14,768 bases of DNA from Proteobacteria bacterium UBA1844 (GCA_002338615.1 DDIS01000184.1:1-14768); one strand, 5' to 3'. Positions 7,315 through 14,768 are shown, counted from the stretch's first letter. Notes: a model not told the origin generated them from the sequence alone. Numbers and translations are program-made.

Positions 7315-7851
7315 CCGTCACCGCCTGTCCTGATCAGCGAAGCTGATATTCAAATTCGAGTCGATGAACTTGCTGCCCAGATATCCCTGGACTATGCCGA
7401 CAAGGGAGATGTTGTGCTTATCGGTGTACTCAAAGGGTCCTTCATATTCCTGGCCGATTTGGCTCGTAAGATGACTATTCCGCGCACGATCGAGTTCATC
7501 GCGATTTCAAGTTACGGCAAGACCAGCGTGTCGACTGGCGCGGTACGCCTCTTGATGGATGTGCGAAGCAATATCGCCGACCGCCACGTATTGGTCGTTG
7601 AGGATATCGTCGATACGGGCCATACGCTTAAGTATCTTATCGGGCTCCTTGAATCGCGCCAGCCGGCCTCCATAAAAACCTGCGCTTTGCTGCACAAGGC
7701 CGAAAGCGCCGAAGTCGATGTCAACATCGACTATATCGGCTTCGGCATCGACGACGAATGGGTGGTTGGTTATGGGCTCGATTTTGCCGAACATGACCGG
7801 GCTTTGCCGTATATCGGCACAGTGCTGCCAGCAGATCGGGCGAAAAAATAA
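7312..7851 (+). CDS. hpt: Hypoxanthine phosphoribosyltransferase
   Basis: This 179-residue enzyme converts hypoxanthine (and usually guanine) plus PRPP to IMP or GMP. The length is almost the same as E. coli Hpt. The PRPP-binding signature VLVVEDIVDTGHT is at 93-105 with the acidic pair Glu97-Asp98. The flexible loop is SSYGKTS (about 66-72). The purine-contacting Lys129 is in LLHK, and the C-terminal VVGYGLDFAE-RALPYIG block with Asp157 is typical of the family. The GTG start has a ribosome binding site. A weak promoter, TTGTCG (7264-7269) with CTTAAT after 18 bases, may serve it. The divergent neighbour is a deoxynucleoside kinase. Confidence 0.95.
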   Translation: MPSPPVLISEADIQIRVDELAAQISLDYADKGDVVLIGVLKGSFIFLADLARKMTIPRTIEFIAISSYGKTSVSTGAVRLLMDVRSNIADRHVLVVEDIVDTGHTLKYLIGLLESRQPASIKTCALLHKAESAEVDVNIDYIGFGIDDEWVVGYGLDFAEHDRALPYIGTVLPADRAKK

Positions 7852-7859
7852 GCGGCCCG

Positions 7860-8771
7860 CTACGGCGGTTTCCTGATGCCACTGCGATCCGAGCAGTCGT
7901 TGAGCTCCGTTTCAATGGTTGAATGCCCGATTGCGTAGTCGCGCTTTAGCAGCGCCTTCACCGCGCGAATGGTGTCCGTCGACTGACCTGTTTCCTCATC
8001 GAGTTCGAGGTGCATGGTCAGGATAAGATCCTGCGGTGTCAGGCCCCACACGTGCACGTGATGGATGCCGCAGACGCCGGGCACGCTGGCCATGATCCTT
8101 TCCTGCATCTCGGCTACATCCAGCCAGTCGGGCGCACCTTCAAGCAGCACATGCGCGCTACGGCGGACCAGTGACCAGGCACTTTTCAATATCAGCAACG
8201 CGACTGCGACAGAAAGGATCGGGTCAATTGGCATCCAGCCTGTCCGGATGATGACCAATGCTGCGATGATTGCCGCGACTGAACCCAGCAAATCGCCAGC
8301 CACGTGCAATGCAGCGCCACGAATATTCAGATTATCGCGATCACCGCCGTGCAGTATGAGAAACGCCGCTATGTTCACTACCAGGCCGGCCGTCGCCACC
8401 ACAAGCATTGTCGAACCGATAACCTGCTGCGGCTCCATGACACGCTTGACAGCCTCAAATAGTATCCAGCCCACTATCAGTAACAGGCTCAATCCATTGA
8501 CGAATGCCGCGAGAATCTGAAAGCGCTGGTAGCCAAAGCTCAGGCGTGTATCGGGTGGTCGCTTGCTAACGCCAAATGCAATCGCCGCCAGCGTGAGCGC
8601 CATCGTGTCGGTCAGCATGTGACCCGCATCAGCAAGTAGCGCGAGCGAGCCCGACAGTATCCCGCCAATAAGCTCGACGAACATAAAGGTGCCCGTCAGC
8701 AGTAGTGCAACAAGTACACGCCGCAGGTTGCTGTCGGGCAGCTCGTGACCGTGACTGTGATCGTGTGCCAT
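7860..8771 (-). CDS. Cation diffusion facilitator (CDF) zinc/metal exporter
   Basis: This 303-residue inner-membrane protein probably exports Zn2+ or a related divalent metal in exchange for protons. A short His-rich N-terminus (HDHSHGH) leads into six predicted helices. The transport-site residues are present: His51 and Asp55 in LADAGHMLTD (helix 2), and His156 and Asp160 in ALHVAGD (helix 5). The His-Asp arrangement fits the ZitB/CzcD group. The cytoplasmic domain (about 205-295) contains IHHVHVWGLT. The start follows the stop of the symporter large-subunit gene by only 16 bases, so the two are probably co-transcribed. Longer in-frame starts exist only inside that gene in another frame and lack family similarity. 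The metal is inferred from family only. Confidence 0.93.
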   Translation of the reverse strand: MAHDHSHGHELPDSNLRRVLVALLLTGTFMFVELIGGILSGSLALLADAGHMLTDTMALTLAAIAFGVSKRPPDTRLSFGYQRFQILAAFVNGLSLLLIVGWILFEAVKRVMEPQQVIGSTMLVVATAGLVVNIAAFLILHGGDRDNLNIRGAALHVAGDLLGSVAAIIAALVIIRTGWMPIDPILSVAVALLILKSAWSLVRRSAHVLLEGAPDWLDVAEMQERIMASVPGVCGIHHVHVWGLTPQDLILTMHLELDEETGQSTDTIRAVKALLKRDYAIGHSTIETELNDCSDRSGIRKPP

Positions 8772-8787
8772 GACTAGCTGCCAGTCA

Positions 8788-10560
8788 TCAGGCAGCTGCC
8801 TCGCGGCTGGTCGGCACGCGAATATCTTCCACCATTTTCTGTACTGCAGCGGGCGGTGGCGGGAAGAACAAGCTGACGCCTGTCGCCACCGCGAAATTGA
8901 TACCCATGCCGACCACGCCGATACCCTCGGGAGATATGCCAAACAACCAGTTCGATGCAAGATTTTCGCCCCACGGCGCCCCGGCCCACTTCAAAAACAG
9001 GCCTTTGAAAAATTCGATGTAGCCATAGGTAAAAACCAGCCCCGCCAGCATGCCCGCAATTGCGCCTTGCTTGTTGATGCGCTTGAAAAAAATGCCGAGC
9101 AGAATGGCCGGAAACAATGACGCGGCCGCAAGGCCAAATGCAAACGCAACGACCTGCGCGACCCAGCCCGGCGGATCGAAGCCGAGATAGCCTGCAACCA
9201 GTATGGCGAATGCGGCGGCGATCCGCCCGACCAGCAATTCGTGCTTGTCGCTCATCGACGGCCTGATGATCCCCTTGACCAGGTCGTGCGACACAGCGGC
9301 GGAAATGACCAGCAGCAGACCCGCGGCGGTCGAGAGTGCGGCCGCAATACCGCCTGCGGCGACGAGCGCGATAACCCAGTCAGGCAATCCCGCGATTTCC
9401 GGGTTGGCGAGCACCATGATATCGCGATCGACCTCGAGTTCGTTGCCTTGCCAGCCGAAACGTTCGGCCTGGAGCGCAAAATTCGCGTTGCGATCGTTGT
9501 AATACTGAATACGCCCGTCGCCGTTCTTGTCGTCGAAAGTAACGAGCCCGGTTTGCTGCCAGGTATCGAACCAGCCTGGACGATTGGCATACTCGAGGTT
9601 GCCATCCGCTGCTCCGACGTCGCCCGGCTGCACCGTGTGGATCAGGTTCAGGCGCGCCATCGCGCCGACCGCGGGCGCCGCTGTATAAAGAATCGCTATG
9701 AATAGAAGCGCATAACCCGCAGATATTCTTGCATCTTTTACCTTCGGCACCGTGAAAAATCGAACAATGACATGCGGCAGCCCGGCCGTGCCAACCATCA
9801 GCGCCATCGTAATGCAGAACACGTCAATTTTGCTCTTGGTGCCAGTCGTGTATTGGGTAAATCCGAGCGATGTCACGATATCGTCGAGCTTGTCGAGCAA
9901 TGTGCTCCCAGTTCCCAGCACCTCGCTGCCAAATGCCAGCTGCGGCACAGGATTACCCGTCAACTGAATCGCGATGAATACAGCCGGCACCGTGTATGCG
10001 AAAATCAGCACGCAGTACTGTGCGACCTGGGTGTACGTGATGCCTTTCATGCCACCGAGTACCGCATACGTGAACACCACCGCCATGCCGACTATCAACC
10101 CCACCGTGACATTGACTTCAAGGAATCGTGAAAACACGATGCCGACGCCGCGCATTTGACCGGCGACGTAGGTGAAAGATATAAAAATCAGGCAGATGAC
10201 TGCGACCACGCGCGCGGCTTTCGAATAGTAACGCTCGCCGATGAATTCCGGTACCGTGAACTTGCCGAATTTCCTGAGGTAGGGCGCGAGCAACAGGGCC
10301 AGCAATACGTAGCCACCGGTCCAGCCCATCAGGTACACCGAACCGTCGTAGCCAAGGAATGCAATCAGGCCCGCCATCGAGATGAAAGACGCGGCACTCA
10401 TCCAGTCGGCCGCTGTCGCCATGCCGTTCGCAATGGGTGACACACCTTTGCCGGCAATGTAAAAGTCGCCCGTGTTCTTTGCGCGCGACCAGAGCGCGAT
10501 ACCGATATAGAGCGCGAAACTCATGCCTACCACGAGGTAGGTAAGTGCTTTGAGACTCAA
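8788..10560 (-). CDS. Sodium:solute symporter, VC_2705-type large subunit
   Basis: This 590-residue inner-membrane transporter of the SSS family has about 13 predicted helices. The early ADWMSAASFISMAG and the LGGMKGITYTQVAQY segments are typical, resembling acetate permease ActP. The TTG start at 10560 is used because the N-terminus then matches the family, and an AGGA about 10 bases upstream could serve as ribosome binding site. A soluble loop at about 303-385 contains an EF-hand-like segment, D344-K-N-G-D-G-R-I351. It begins three bases after the stop of the DUF4212 gene, the standard two-gene arrangement of this subfamily. The substrate is probably a short carboxylate such as acetate, pyruvate or lactate, inferred from family only. 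Confidence 0.93.
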   Translation of the reverse strand: MSLKALTYLVVGMSFALYIGIALWSRAKNTGDFYIAGKGVSPIANGMATAADWMSAASFISMAGLIAFLGYDGSVYLMGWTGGYVLLALLLAPYLRKFGKFTVPEFIGERYYSKAARVVAVICLIFISFTYVAGQMRGVGIVFSRFLEVNVTVGLIVGMAVVFTYAVLGGMKGITYTQVAQYCVLIFAYTVPAVFIAIQLTGNPVPQLAFGSEVLGTGSTLLDKLDDIVTSLGFTQYTTGTKSKIDVFCITMALMVGTAGLPHVIVRFFTVPKVKDARISAGYALLFIAILYTAAPAVGAMARLNLIHTVQPGDVGAADGNLEYANRPGWFDTWQQTGLVTFDDKNGDGRIQYYNDRNANFALQAERFGWQGNELEVDRDIMVLANPEIAGLPDWVIALVAAGGIAAALSTAAGLLLVISAAVSHDLVKGIIRPSMSDKHELLVGRIAAAFAILVAGYLGFDPPGWVAQVVAFAFGLAAASLFPAILLGIFFKRINKQGAIAGMLAGLVFTYGYIEFFKGLFLKWAGAPWGENLASNWLFGISPEGIGVVGMGINFAVATGVSLFFPPPPAAVQKMVEDIRVPTSREAAA

Positions 10561-10563
10561 CGC

Positions 10564-10827
10564 TCAGTCTTCCTGCACATCGTATTCGCGATCGATTCGA
10601 TTCATACGCCATGCATAGAAAAATATCAGCAGGACAAAAATAACTATCGAGCCTTGCTGAGCAAACCAGAAGCCGAGTTTGACGCCGCCCACCCGCCAGT
10701 GATTCATTTGCTCGACAAACAGCACGCCGAAACCAAACGAACAAACAAACCAGACCAAGAGACAAAGACCGACGAGCCGAAGATTCGCGCGCCAATAGCC
10801 GTCTCGTCGCAACGACGATGATGTCAC
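10564..10827 (-). CDS. DUF4212 small subunit of sodium:solute symporter
   Basis: This small membrane protein of 87 residues has two predicted helices (about 18-38 and 50-72) and the family hallmarks YWRANLRLV, FGFGVLFV and WFAQQGSI, ending in a charged tail. DUF4212 proteins occur directly before VC_2705-type symporters and are regarded as their small subunit. The GTG at 10827 is chosen because AGGGGG lies eight bases before it. The alternative GTG at 10836 would overlap that site. The gap to the large subunit gene is three bases, so translation is probably coupled. Confidence 0.9.
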   Translation of the reverse strand: MTSSSLRRDGYWRANLRLVGLCLLVWFVCSFGFGVLFVEQMNHWRVGGVKLGFWFAQQGSIVIFVLLIFFYAWRMNRIDREYDVQED

Positions 10828-10903
10828 TTGCAGCACCCCCTGTTATACAAGCCGATGGCGTATGTTATTTAGCTCAGGCAGCAATGTAGCAGAGCAAGGC
10901 CAA

Positions 10904-10931
10904 ATTATCAGTCTGGGGTCGGCGTGCGCAA
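10904..10931 (-). promoter_or_regulatory. Candidate promoter of the symporter-CDF operon
   Basis: Reading the minus strand, TTGCGC (10931-10926), 16 bases, then GATAAT (10909-10904) gives a good -10 and a partial -35. Transcription would start near 10897, leaving about 70 bases before the DUF4212 start. It was judged by eye only. Confidence 0.4.
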
Positions 10932-10939
10932 TGCACCGG

Positions 10940-10951
10940 TTGCCGCGGCAA
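10940..10951. promoter_or_regulatory. Perfect 12-bp palindrome, possible operator
   Basis: TTGCCGCGGCAA is a perfect palindrome with a central CG, a form common among LacI-type operators. It lies just upstream of the candidate -35 box of the symporter operon, a position suited to regulation. No regulator gene is in the window. Confidence 0.4.
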
Positions 10952-11054
10952 AACTGGTCATTGCACGAAGTACTGCCGGAAAAATCGCGACCCTGCCCGG
11001 AGCCCGGTATCAGGATCTCTGGCCTGGCTTGCGGGCACCATCTGGATGCCGCAC

Positions 11055-11085
11055 AAAAAGAAAGGCGGTTCCTTACGGAACCGCC
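11055..11085 (-). terminator. Intrinsic terminator on the minus strand
   Basis: GGCGGTTCC (11064-11072) and GGAACCGCC (11077-11085) form a perfect 9-bp stem with a 4-base loop. On the minus strand it is followed by TTTCTTTTT, while on the plus strand no T run follows. It would stop transcripts from the FAH-family gene or from a shorter RNA starting near 11210, before the symporter promoter. Confidence 0.85.
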
Positions 11086-11312
11086 CTGTTACCACCATGG
11101 TGCACGTGGTACCTGGCCCCCTGATTCCCCCGCCAAGTCGTACCTGAAGGTGTCTTTCATTCGCGGCGCCGACCGCAAGTCAGCAACTGTTGCTATAAGG
11201 CGACGCCTCGACAATGCCGAAGTTCGCAGAAACATCAGGAATTGTCAACACTTTAGACCTTATCCAGACTCGTCTTATGTTAAGACCCATCTTTTGTAGT
11301 AAATGCGCAACA
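11086..11312. other. Intergenic region with dyads between FAH gene and terminator
   Basis: Apart from the possible leader peptide, this stretch holds three dyad-type signals. GTCTTA-TGT-TAAGAC is at 11272-11286. AGCAAC-T-GTTGCT is at 11182-11194. A minus-strand TTGACA at 11248-11243 has only a poor -10 (GAACTT) 17 bases on. Together with the terminator they suggest an independently transcribed short RNA on the minus strand, but no known RNA family was recognised. Confidence 0.35.
11089..11160 (-). CDS. Possible 23-residue leader peptide ending Trp-Trp
   Basis: An ATG at 11160 opens a frame of 23 codons ending APWW and TAA (11091-11089), only three bases before the terminator stem. The two TGG codons also lie in a hairpin (TACCAC/GTGGTA). 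The arrangement recalls attenuator leader peptides. Against it, no Shine-Dalgarno sequence precedes the ATG, the same frame is open back to an ATG at 11235, and the next minus-strand genes seem to have their own promoter. It could equally be part of a non-coding RNA or the FAH 3' untranslated region. Confidence 0.3.
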   Translation of the reverse strand: MKDTFRYDLAGESGGQVPRAPWW

Positions 11313-12155
11313 CTACTCGTCAGCCACCGTATTGCGTAATGTACCAATCGGTCCGAGATCCACCTCCACACGGTCAGCCGCCTGCAGCCACACCGGGGGC
11401 TTCCGCGCCGCGCCAACACCGCCCGGCGTACCCGTCGCGATGATGTCCCCGGGCAGGAGTTCCGTGAAGGTCGAGCAATATTCAATGAGCGCCGGAATGT
11501 CGAACAGCAGATCACCGAGTCGCGCTCTTTGCATTTCAATGGCGTTCACGCGTGTCGAGAGCACCAGGCCCGGAAGATCAGGCACCTCGTCAGCGGTTGC
11601 GAGATACGGTCCAATTGCTCCACTACGCGCAAAATTCTTGCCCGCCGTGAACTGATGTGTGTGCGATTGCCAGTCGCGTACGCTACCGTCCATGAAACAG
11701 GTATAACCCGCAATTACGTCCGCCACCTCATCGCGCGCGACTGCTCTGGCGTTCCGGCCGATAACGATGGCAAGTTCACCTTCGAAGTCAAACTGCTCCG
11801 AGGCACGAGGCTTGATGACTGCCTCTTCATGTCCCACCAGACTGCCGGGAAAACGTACGAACAGAACCGGGTGGCTCGGAACCTGGCGGCCCATTTCAGC
11901 AATGTGCGGCCGGTAATTGACGCCGACGCAAAGAATTTTGTCCGGCTTGCCGATGAGCGGTAGGTAATGTATGTCGTTGCTGCTGTGAACGATCGGCGCA
12001 AGATTTGCGCGCAGATTATCGAGCGTGCCGGCCGTCAGCACCGCCTTGAGATCGGGAAATTGTTGCCGAAATGACGTGCTGGCAGCACGAATGCCAGCGC
12101 TCGTGACCAGTCCGTACGTGCTCACACCCTCGATTTCAAAGCTCAGTGCTTTCAT
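11313..12155 (-). CDS. Fumarylacetoacetate hydrolase (FAH) family protein
   Basis: This 280-residue cytoplasmic metalloenzyme belongs to the family that cleaves or isomerises carbon-carbon bonds in 2-oxo or acylpyruvate-type compounds. The metal ligands are visible as Glu125 and Glu127 in FDFEGELAIVIG and Asp156 in FMDGSVRDWQ, where many relatives have a NDVSARDWQ-like sequence. Lys173 in AGKNF and the late TGTPGGVG loop (241-248) are also typical. The N-terminal part (1-70) is the variable small domain. GGGA lies five bases before the ATG. It is divergent from a secreted amidohydrolase across a short gap. The exact substrate is not predictable; a role in ring-cleavage or side-chain catabolism is likely. 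Confidence 0.9.
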   Translation of the reverse strand: MKALSFEIEGVSTYGLVTSAGIRAASTSFRQQFPDLKAVLTAGTLDNLRANLAPIVHSSNDIHYLPLIGKPDKILCVGVNYRPHIAEMGRQVPSHPVLFVRFPGSLVGHEEAVIKPRASEQFDFEGELAIVIGRNARAVARDEVADVIAGYTCFMDGSVRDWQSHTHQFTAGKNFARSGAIGPYLATADEVPDLPGLVLSTRVNAIEMQRARLGDLLFDIPALIEYCSTFTELLPGDIIATGTPGGVGAARKPPVWLQAADRVEVDLGPIGTLRNTVADE

Positions 12156-12214
12156 AGGAATCCCGCTACAATGTACGCTGGAGAGAATCTTAACGTCGAG
12201 TGATCACATTGAAC

Positions 12215-13894
12215 ATGCGAAAATATGATGCAAGACAATACTGCGCAATCATTTGCCTTGTGGTTGCCAGCCTTGCAACAGGCCTGGCGCGTGCCGATAC
12301 CGTGCTGCACAACATCCATGGTGCCACTTCGACCAACGACGGTATCCGTACGTTTTCAGTTCTTGTATTTGACGACGAGGGCCGGATACTTGCCGTCGGC
12401 GACGACAGCGTGGTGAATAAATTCACGGCCGCAAAGCGCCTTGACGGTCAGGGTAAATTTGTTCTGCCAGGGCTGGTGGACGCGCACGCACACCTGTCGT
12501 CGCAGGGCTTCCTCGCGACGAGCCTGGACGTTACTGGCGTGACCAGCCTTGCAGATACGGTGGCCAAAATTGCGGCCTACGGCAAAGCGAACCCGAGCGC
12601 CAAATTCATTACTGGCCGTGGCTGGAACCAGGTGCTCTGGCCGGTCAAGGAATTCCCGACGGCTGCGGATATCGACGCGGTTATCAACGACCGGCCTGTA
12701 TGGTTGCGCCGCATTGATGGGCACGCAGGCTGGGCCAACAGCAAGATGCTCGCACTCGCGGGCATCGATGCGGACACACCCGACCCGGTGGGCGGCAAGA
12801 TCATGCGGGACGGCGACGGCAGAGCAACCGGCGTGATCATCGATCTCGCCATGAATATGCTCGACGCGAAGATTCCTCCGCCGACCCGGGATGACATCCA
12901 CACGGCCTATGTGAAAGCTATCGAGTCACTGGTGCCGCTTGGCATGACCGGCATGCACGATGCGGGTATCGATATCACGGAAGCCGAAGTCCTGATCAGC
13001 ATGGCCGACAACGACGAACTCGACATGCGCGTGTACGCCATGATCAGTGACACTGGCGAAAACCTGGATGCGATGGGCAAGCCGCTCAAAGCATACGGCC
13101 GCGAACGACTCGATATCCAGGCAGTAAAACTGTACGCCGATGGGGCGCTTGGCAGCCGTGGTGCGGCGATGATCGAGCCCTACTCCGACGACGCCGAGAA
13201 TCGCGGTTTGCCGTTCCTGACCGAGCAGCAACTCATCAGCTACGTGAAAAAAGCCAACAGTATGGGTTTCCAGGTTGGCATTCATGCAATCGGCGATCTG
13301 GCCAACCGCATGTCGCTGGATGCCTTCGATGCGGCACAAGGCGGCAAGCCTTCGCCACTTAGAAACCGCATTGAACATGCGCAGATTATTTCTCTGGACG
13401 ACATACCGCGCTTTGCCGAACTTGGCGTGATCGCATCGATGCAACCGGTCCATGCAACCAGCGACATGAACATGGCGGAAGATCGAATCGGCAAGCAACG
13501 CATCAAGGGTGGGTATGCCTGGCGACGCTTGCTCGACACAGGCGCGGTTCTCGCCTTCGGCTCGGATTTCCCGGTTGAGCTGCCAAACCCCTTTCTGGGC
13601 CTGTATGCGGCTGTAACGCGCGAAGACCGCGCCGGCCTGCCGGCAGGTGGCTGGTATCCGGATCAGGCCCTGACCCGCGCTGAGGCCCTCCACGCCTTCA
13701 CGCTCGCTGCGGCATATGCTGCCCACCAGGAAGATCGCATGGGCAGCCTTGAGGCCGGCAAGTGGGCGGACTTCATCGTCGTTGATCGGGACTATTTCAA
13801 GATTCCCGCAAGCGCAATCGACGATATCAGGGTTCTGCAGACCTGGGTCGGCGGCGAGCTCGTGTTCGACGCGAGTGACGAAGAGCGGCCATGA
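12215..13894 (+). CDS. Secreted YtcJ-like amidohydrolase
   Basis: This 559-residue metal-dependent hydrolase of the amidohydrolase_3 (YtcJ) group carries a signal peptide: basic n-region, hydrophobic core and Ala-Arg-Ala at about 24-26. The metal centre is intact: His91 and His93 in DAHAH, the probable carboxylated Lys305 in AVKLYADGALGSRG, His357 in GIHAIGD, His388 in RIEHAQ and Asp451 in GSDFPVE. The family hydrolyses amide or similar bonds in small molecules; the substrate is unknown. The start is uncertain: GTG at 12200 and TTG at 12209 are in frame, and none has a strong ribosome binding site. Its stop overlaps the next gene by four bases (ATGA). Confidence 0.9.
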   Translation: MRKYDARQYCAIICLVVASLATGLARADTVLHNIHGATSTNDGIRTFSVLVFDDEGRILAVGDDSVVNKFTAAKRLDGQGKFVLPGLVDAHAHLSSQGFLATSLDVTGVTSLADTVAKIAAYGKANPSAKFITGRGWNQVLWPVKEFPTAADIDAVINDRPVWLRRIDGHAGWANSKMLALAGIDADTPDPVGGKIMRDGDGRATGVIIDLAMNMLDAKIPPPTRDDIHTAYVKAIESLVPLGMTGMHDAGIDITEAEVLISMADNDELDMRVYAMISDTGENLDAMGKPLKAYGRERLDIQAVKLYADGALGSRGAAMIEPYSDDAENRGLPFLTEQQLISYVKKANSMGFQVGIHAIGDLANRMSLDAFDAAQGGKPSPLRNRIEHAQIISLDDIPRFAELGVIASMQPVHATSDMNMAEDRIGKQRIKGGYAWRRLLDTGAVLAFGSDFPVELPNPFLGLYAAVTREDRAGLPAGGWYPDQALTRAEALHAFTLAAAYAAHQEDRMGSLEAGKWADFIVVDRDYFKIPASAIDDIRVLQTWVGGELVFDASDEERP

Positions 13895-14682
13895 TCATCG
13901 AACAAATCTGGACCGGCAACTCACTCCGCAACTTCAACTACCTGGTTGCCTGCCCGGAGACCGGCGAGGCACTCGCGATTGACCCTCTCGATGTCGACAA
14001 ATGTCTCGCGACGGCCACTGCCAGGCAATGGACAATTCGGCAGATATTCAATACGCACGAGCACGGCGATCATATCGGTGGTAACAGCAAACTGGCCGCG
14101 GCAACCGGCGCGCCTATTATCGCGCACCGCAACGCTGTAACTCACATACCGAACGTGAGCCGCGGCGTGGGCGCCGGCGATGTCATCCAGATTGGCGCGA
14201 CCGTCGTTTTGCAATGCATGGATACGCCGGGGCACACGATGTCGCATATTTGCCTGCTCTCACAAACCAGTCCACCGGCACTGTTCAGTGGTGACACGTT
14301 TTTCAATGCCGGTGCCGGCAATTGCCACAATGGCGGCCACCCGGAAGAACTATTCGAAACCTTCGAGTCGCAGCTACAGCCGCTCGATGACGCGACCCGC
14401 ATCTATCCGGGCCACGACTATCTCGTCAATAATCTCGAATTTACGCTCGATCGTGAACCCGACAACGAAGCTGCGCGAAGCTTGCTCGCCGAGGTCGCGG
14501 CGCAGGACCCAAACGACGCGCTGATCACGACCATGGGTCAGGAACGTGAAATCAATGTATTCCTGCGACTGGACAGTCCGGCCGTGATTGCGCAACTGAA
14601 AGATATGTTGCCGGACCCTGATGCGCCGCCGGACCGACGTACGGTCTTCTTGAAATTACGCGAACTTCGTAATCGCTGGTAG
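13891..14682 (+). CDS. gloB: Hydroxyacylglutathione hydrolase (glyoxalase II)-like metallo-beta-lactamase fold protein
   Basis: This 263-residue cytoplasmic protein has the metal-binding signature THEHGDHIGG with His56, His58, Asp60 and His61, plus His115 (TPGHT), Asp135 (SGDTFF) and His175 (PGHDY), which is the full binuclear set. The C-terminal region with NNLEFTLDREPDN and a REINVFLR segment matches the glyoxalase II substrate domain. The family hydrolyses S-lactoylglutathione to lactate and glutathione. The GAGNCHNGGHPEELFETF stretch differs from classic GloB (CGR-FEGT), so this may be a paralogue with another thioester substrate. The four-base overlap with the secreted amidohydrolase gene indicates translational coupling although the two proteins act in different compartments. 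Confidence 0.82.
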   Translation: MIIEQIWTGNSLRNFNYLVACPETGEALAIDPLDVDKCLATATARQWTIRQIFNTHEHGDHIGGNSKLAAATGAPIIAHRNAVTHIPNVSRGVGAGDVIQIGATVVLQCMDTPGHTMSHICLLSQTSPPALFSGDTFFNAGAGNCHNGGHPEELFETFESQLQPLDDATRIYPGHDYLVNNLEFTLDREPDNEAARSLLAEVAAQDPNDALITTMGQEREINVFLRLDSPAVIAQLKDMLPDPDAPPDRRTVFLKLRELRNRW

Positions 14683-14704
14683 GGAGCAGTCCGTACCTCG
14701 GTCC

Positions 14705-14768
14705 CGCTGGCCCGTACGCTGGCCCGTACCCGCTGGCCCGTACCCGCTGGCCCGTACCTGCTGGCCCG
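14705..14768 (+). repeat. 14-bp tandem repeat running off the window
   Basis: The unit CGCTGGCCCGTACC occurs exactly at 14717-14730, 14731-14744 and 14745-14758. A 12-base first copy lies at 14705-14716, and a partial copy starting TG at 14759 is cut by the window end. A degenerate relative (CAGTCCGTACC) lies just before. No coding frame is evident. Confidence 0.85.

Noticed and set aside
11064..11110. T-box riboswitch on the minus strand (GGTGGTAACAGGG before a terminator)
   Set aside because: The resemblance is short, the upstream stem I and specifier features are not seen, T-boxes are not typical of gammaproteobacteria, and no aminoacylation gene follows.
11060..11220. 6S RNA
   Set aside because: Size and terminator are suggestive, but I could not form the long closing stem and central bubble, and the usual neighbours are absent.
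12926..13726. Minus-strand frame of 266 residues opposite the amidohydrolase
   Set aside because: The plus strand encodes all metal ligands of the amidohydrolase; the antisense frame is a by-product of GC-rich codon use.
14705..14768. CRISPR array
   Set aside because: The 14-bp units are directly adjacent without spacers.

Overview
The window looks like chromosomal DNA from a gammaproteobacterium, probably an uncultured marine or soil lineage. This is inferred from moderately high GC, the paired DUF4212 plus VC_2705-type sodium/solute symporter, a YbdL-type aminotransferase, and frequent GTG and TTG starts. No rRNA, tRNA, CRISPR array or intact transposase gene was seen.

Layout. (1) Positions 1-475 hold no convincing gene but are rich in inverted repeats, including three consecutive stem-loops that share a GCA loop. 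(2) Positions 476-5184 look like one plus-strand operon: an orphan ABC-type substrate-binding lipoprotein, a membrane GGDEF-EAL c-di-GMP enzyme overlapping it by one base, and a secreted protein with a duplicated beta-rich domain and a DUF11-like C-terminus. An envelope ligand, c-di-GMP turnover and a surface protein may therefore be linked. (3) A YbdL-like aminotransferase (5253-6419) is followed by a MITE-like element of about 165 bp (6416-6580) whose left terminal repeat contains the stop codon. (4) A deoxynucleoside kinase (minus) and hypoxanthine phosphoribosyltransferase (plus) are divergent: a nucleoside and purine salvage pair.

(5) On the minus strand from 10827 down to 7860 lies a DUF4212 small subunit, the large sodium/solute symporter subunit and a CDF metal exporter, closely spaced like an operon. 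Their upstream region (10828-11312) contains a candidate promoter, a perfect 12-bp palindrome, a strong minus-strand intrinsic terminator, and a small ORF ending in Trp-Trp-stop just before that terminator. (6) An FAH-family hydrolase (minus) is divergent from a secreted YtcJ-like amidohydrolase that overlaps a glyoxalase II-like metallohydrolase by four bases. (7) The window ends inside a 14-bp tandem repeat that continues past the edge.

Most of the genes belong to known families. The least explained parts are the GCA-loop hairpin array at the left end, the Trp-Trp/terminator module at 11055-11160, the MITE-like element, and the pairing of the lipoprotein with the c-di-GMP enzyme.
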